A stretch of DNA of 30,072 nt from assembly GCA_009602735.1 (NCBI GenBank), contig WELA01004070.1, positions 9,847 through 39,918 of the forward strand, read 5' to 3'. This stretch comes from Mesotaenium endlicherianum (Eukaryota > Streptophyta > Zygnematophyceae > Zygnematales > Mesotaeniaceae). The notes under the pieces were generated by a model, which saw only the letters and a program-made list of their open reading frames with translations, did not search any database and was not told where the DNA came from. Positions 28,720 to 30,072 of the stretch are shown piece after piece (position 1 is the stretch's first letter; each line of letters opens with the position of its first letter). A program made the position numbers and the translations under genes.

Positions 28720-29232
28720 ATGGTGCGCAAGCGCATCTTTGTCGAAGGTGTACTTGCCTCTAAATTCCACCGCAGGCTTGCTTGGGCGGGTCGCATAGCT
28801 CTCAGCACTCTGGCGTGCACTGTACTGACTCAAGCCAACGACGCTAGAAGGGCACTGCTGCCGGCCCTACCCTACTTCTCGGTCATAATAGCCATTCTAA
28901 CCGTAGATGAGAACCTTGGCAGGACAATCAAGGGTGCATTTTACTGTGTGCTGGGCAGCTTGTTGCCCGGGCTTTTGTGTCCAGTCATCAAAATTCTCAT
29001 CGGCTCTTCAGAACCCGCGACGTACCTCAGCATGGCTGCTCTGAGCTTCGTCTTCGCCTACTCCAATTTCGAGCCCCTCTCTAATGCGCTCTGCAAGAAG
29101 GTGCTCTCATCTTCCCCGCAACTGTGTAACATGATTTTTCGATATCTCAGCTACTTCGCCCCAATAGATTGTATATTGTGCAAGCGGCAAAAGTATCTTG
29201 CATGCCATGAGGCCAAGGTTTGCCTTTTATAA
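28720..29232 (+). CDS. FUSC/aromatic acid exporter-like membrane protein, first exon
   Basis: The ATG at 28720 opens a 170-codon frame; about 126 codons look real. The product has a basic N-terminus (RKR, HRR) then four probable membrane segments: residues 20-37, 46-62, 72-94 and 100-114. The pattern of an RRALLPALPYFSV loop and DENLGRTIKGAFY between helices resembles plant proteins of the fusaric acid resistance/AaeB-like type, thought to export aromatic acids across the plasma membrane. This is similarity by eye, not a search result. Beyond about residue 127 the sequence loses this character and ends in KVCLL-stop, so I suspect an intron starts near 29101 (AAG followed by GTGCTC). Other membrane protein families remain possible. 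Confidence 0.5.
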   Translation: MVRKRIFVEGVLASKFHRRLAWAGRIALSTLACTVLTQANDARRALLPALPYFSVIIAILTVDENLGRTIKGAFYCVLGSLLPGLLCPVIKILIGSSEPATYLSMAALSFVFAYSNFEPLSNALCKKVLSSSPQLCNMIFRYLSYFAPIDCILCKRQKYLACHEAKVCLL

Positions 29233-29320
29233 TGGGCTCACAGAGATCAACCTCGTCTGCTTGCTCCAGCTCGCCCTGGCGGTCGCTGCGGTCAACCTCA
29301 TCAGCTTCAGTCAAACAAAA
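29198..29320 (+). CDS. Possible further exon of the FUSC-like gene
   Basis: A plus-strand frame here encodes RFAFYNGLTEINLVCLLQL and continues hydrophobic to NLISFS, about one membrane helix. It follows the probable first exon by about 100 bp and AG occurs upstream (near 29217), so it may be the next exon. Beyond 29320 the frame continues to 29686 in low-complexity sequence unlike a protein domain. Confidence 0.3.
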
Positions 29321-29936
29321 GGTGGACCTTTTCCTGCAAACACTTGGCATCCTTCAAATAGGTTGGAGGGGGGGAAAGTGGGGGCGCTGGGCACGTCAAC
29401 TCACGGGTGGCAGACTTGCAGCAGATTGCTTCCACTGCCAGCACTGGGCACTGCTGCCAAGGCTCCTAGCGAGTTGCCAAGTGGCTTCCTTTGCCTGATC
29501 AATGCGCTCGCAACACCTATGTACACCCTCTCAGACACATCACTTGCCGCCGTCACCTCTCATGAAGCACTGAAGCTTGTTCTCGTTCCTACGCGCACAG
29601 CGCATGCCACTCCCATCCCCACAATCGGTGCACCTACTGGCCCCCATAGCGTCTTTAATGTTACACCCGAGAAGCTGAACCCCTAGCCTAAACCCACGCC
29701 TTCAGCCCCTAGCCCAAAAGTCTTGGCTGGCTTGTTTTGGCATACAGAGGGTAGCAGCGAGGGCCAAAACCACAACATTGTGCAAATACACGCCAGACCT
29801 GTGCCAGGCCTGCACCATGAAGCCTGGTCTTCTGGCGCGGTAACAGCCCACGCGAGGGCCCCACTTGCTCACACGCACATGCCCCTAGAGCCAGCTGCTG
29901 CAACAACCCGCACCTCTCCCTCTCTCTCCTCTCTCG
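29321..29936. other. GC-rich stretch after the possible exon
   Basis: I see no gene I can support. It may be intron or further exons of the FUSC-like gene. Frames are open for up to about 160 codons on the plus strand, but the composition (A, P, T, S and L) looks like chance in GC-rich DNA. Confidence 0.35.
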
Positions 29937-29946
29937 CTTTCTCCTG

Positions 29947-29999
<53 letters not shown>
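29937..29999. repeat. Compound microsatellite (CT)n(CA)n
   Basis: A pure CT run (about 29947-29964) passes into a CA run (29965-29999) with one interruption (CAAACA). A further C/T-rich stretch precedes it from about 29910. Confidence 0.95.
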
Positions 30000-30063
30000 T
30001 CTCACACTATCTGGGTGCTCTCAAACTCCTCTCACGCGCTCACGGGCTCATACGCTCTGTGCT

Positions 30064-30072
30064 CCCCCCCCC
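30064..30072. repeat. Terminal C run at window end
   Basis: Nine C bases close the window after C/T-rich sequence. This could be a real homopolymer or the edge of a contig. Confidence 0.6.

Noticed and set aside
29680..29700. Telomere-like CCTAAACCC
   Set aside because: Only one unit is present with no array.
1..30072. CRISPR arrays, rRNA genes or organelle DNA
   Set aside because: No regularly spaced identical repeats with unique spacers, and no rRNA or organelle gene sequence was recognised on either strand.

Overview
The window reads as repeat-rich nuclear DNA from the green plant lineage, probably a streptophyte alga, a bryophyte or a seedless vascular plant; I cannot name the species. 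The reasons are Ty3/gypsy retrotransposons with an integrase chromodomain, primer binding sites like those matching the plant initiator methionine tRNA, an AT-rich background, and at the right end what looks like the first exon of a plant FUSC/aromatic-acid-exporter-like membrane protein. Three isolated N bases show it is draft assembly.

About 85% of the window is one Russian doll of LTR retrotransposons. The outermost element B (minus, 2599-22935) is split by element E (plus, 5346-22045, target duplication GTACC). The 3' LTR of E is split by element C (minus, 8712-21846, duplication CTAGC). The third ORF of C is split by element F (plus, 9842-14519, duplication TCTCT). A fifth copy, A (plus, 703-2598), is truncated and abuts the broken 3' LTR of B. 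A, B, C and E belong to one family: an LTR of about 718 bp with 11-bp imperfect inverted ends, then gag, pol in the -1 frame (protease, reverse transcriptase, RNase H, integrase, chromodomain), then an extra sense ORF (ORF3), then the 3' LTR. F is a different element of 4.7 kb without recognisable gag or pol, and its two LTRs differ at three sites that I could see. LTR divergence follows the nesting order.

Right of B lie an unrecognised ORF of about 230 codons fused in frame to B's integrase (22936-23634), an AT-rich stretch with a degenerate repeat of about 360 bp (23640-25538), a related fragment G (25539-26645), and a possible unrelated LTR with its primer binding site (26751-27735). From about 28.2 kb the sequence looks like host gene space: a TATA box, an upstream ORF, a 74-bp duplication in the leader and the FUSC-like exon. 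The window ends in simple repeats and a C run.

All retroelement ORFs here carry stops, frameshifts or deletions, so no copy is autonomous as assembled. Most informative are: (1) a textbook -1 ribosomal frameshift signal at the gag/pol overlap, conserved in E and C; (2) ORF3 between chromodomain and 3' LTR, seen in B, C and G, with no family I recognise; (3) exact internal copies of the 3' polypurine tract and a cluster of TAACTGTC motifs between pol and ORF3.
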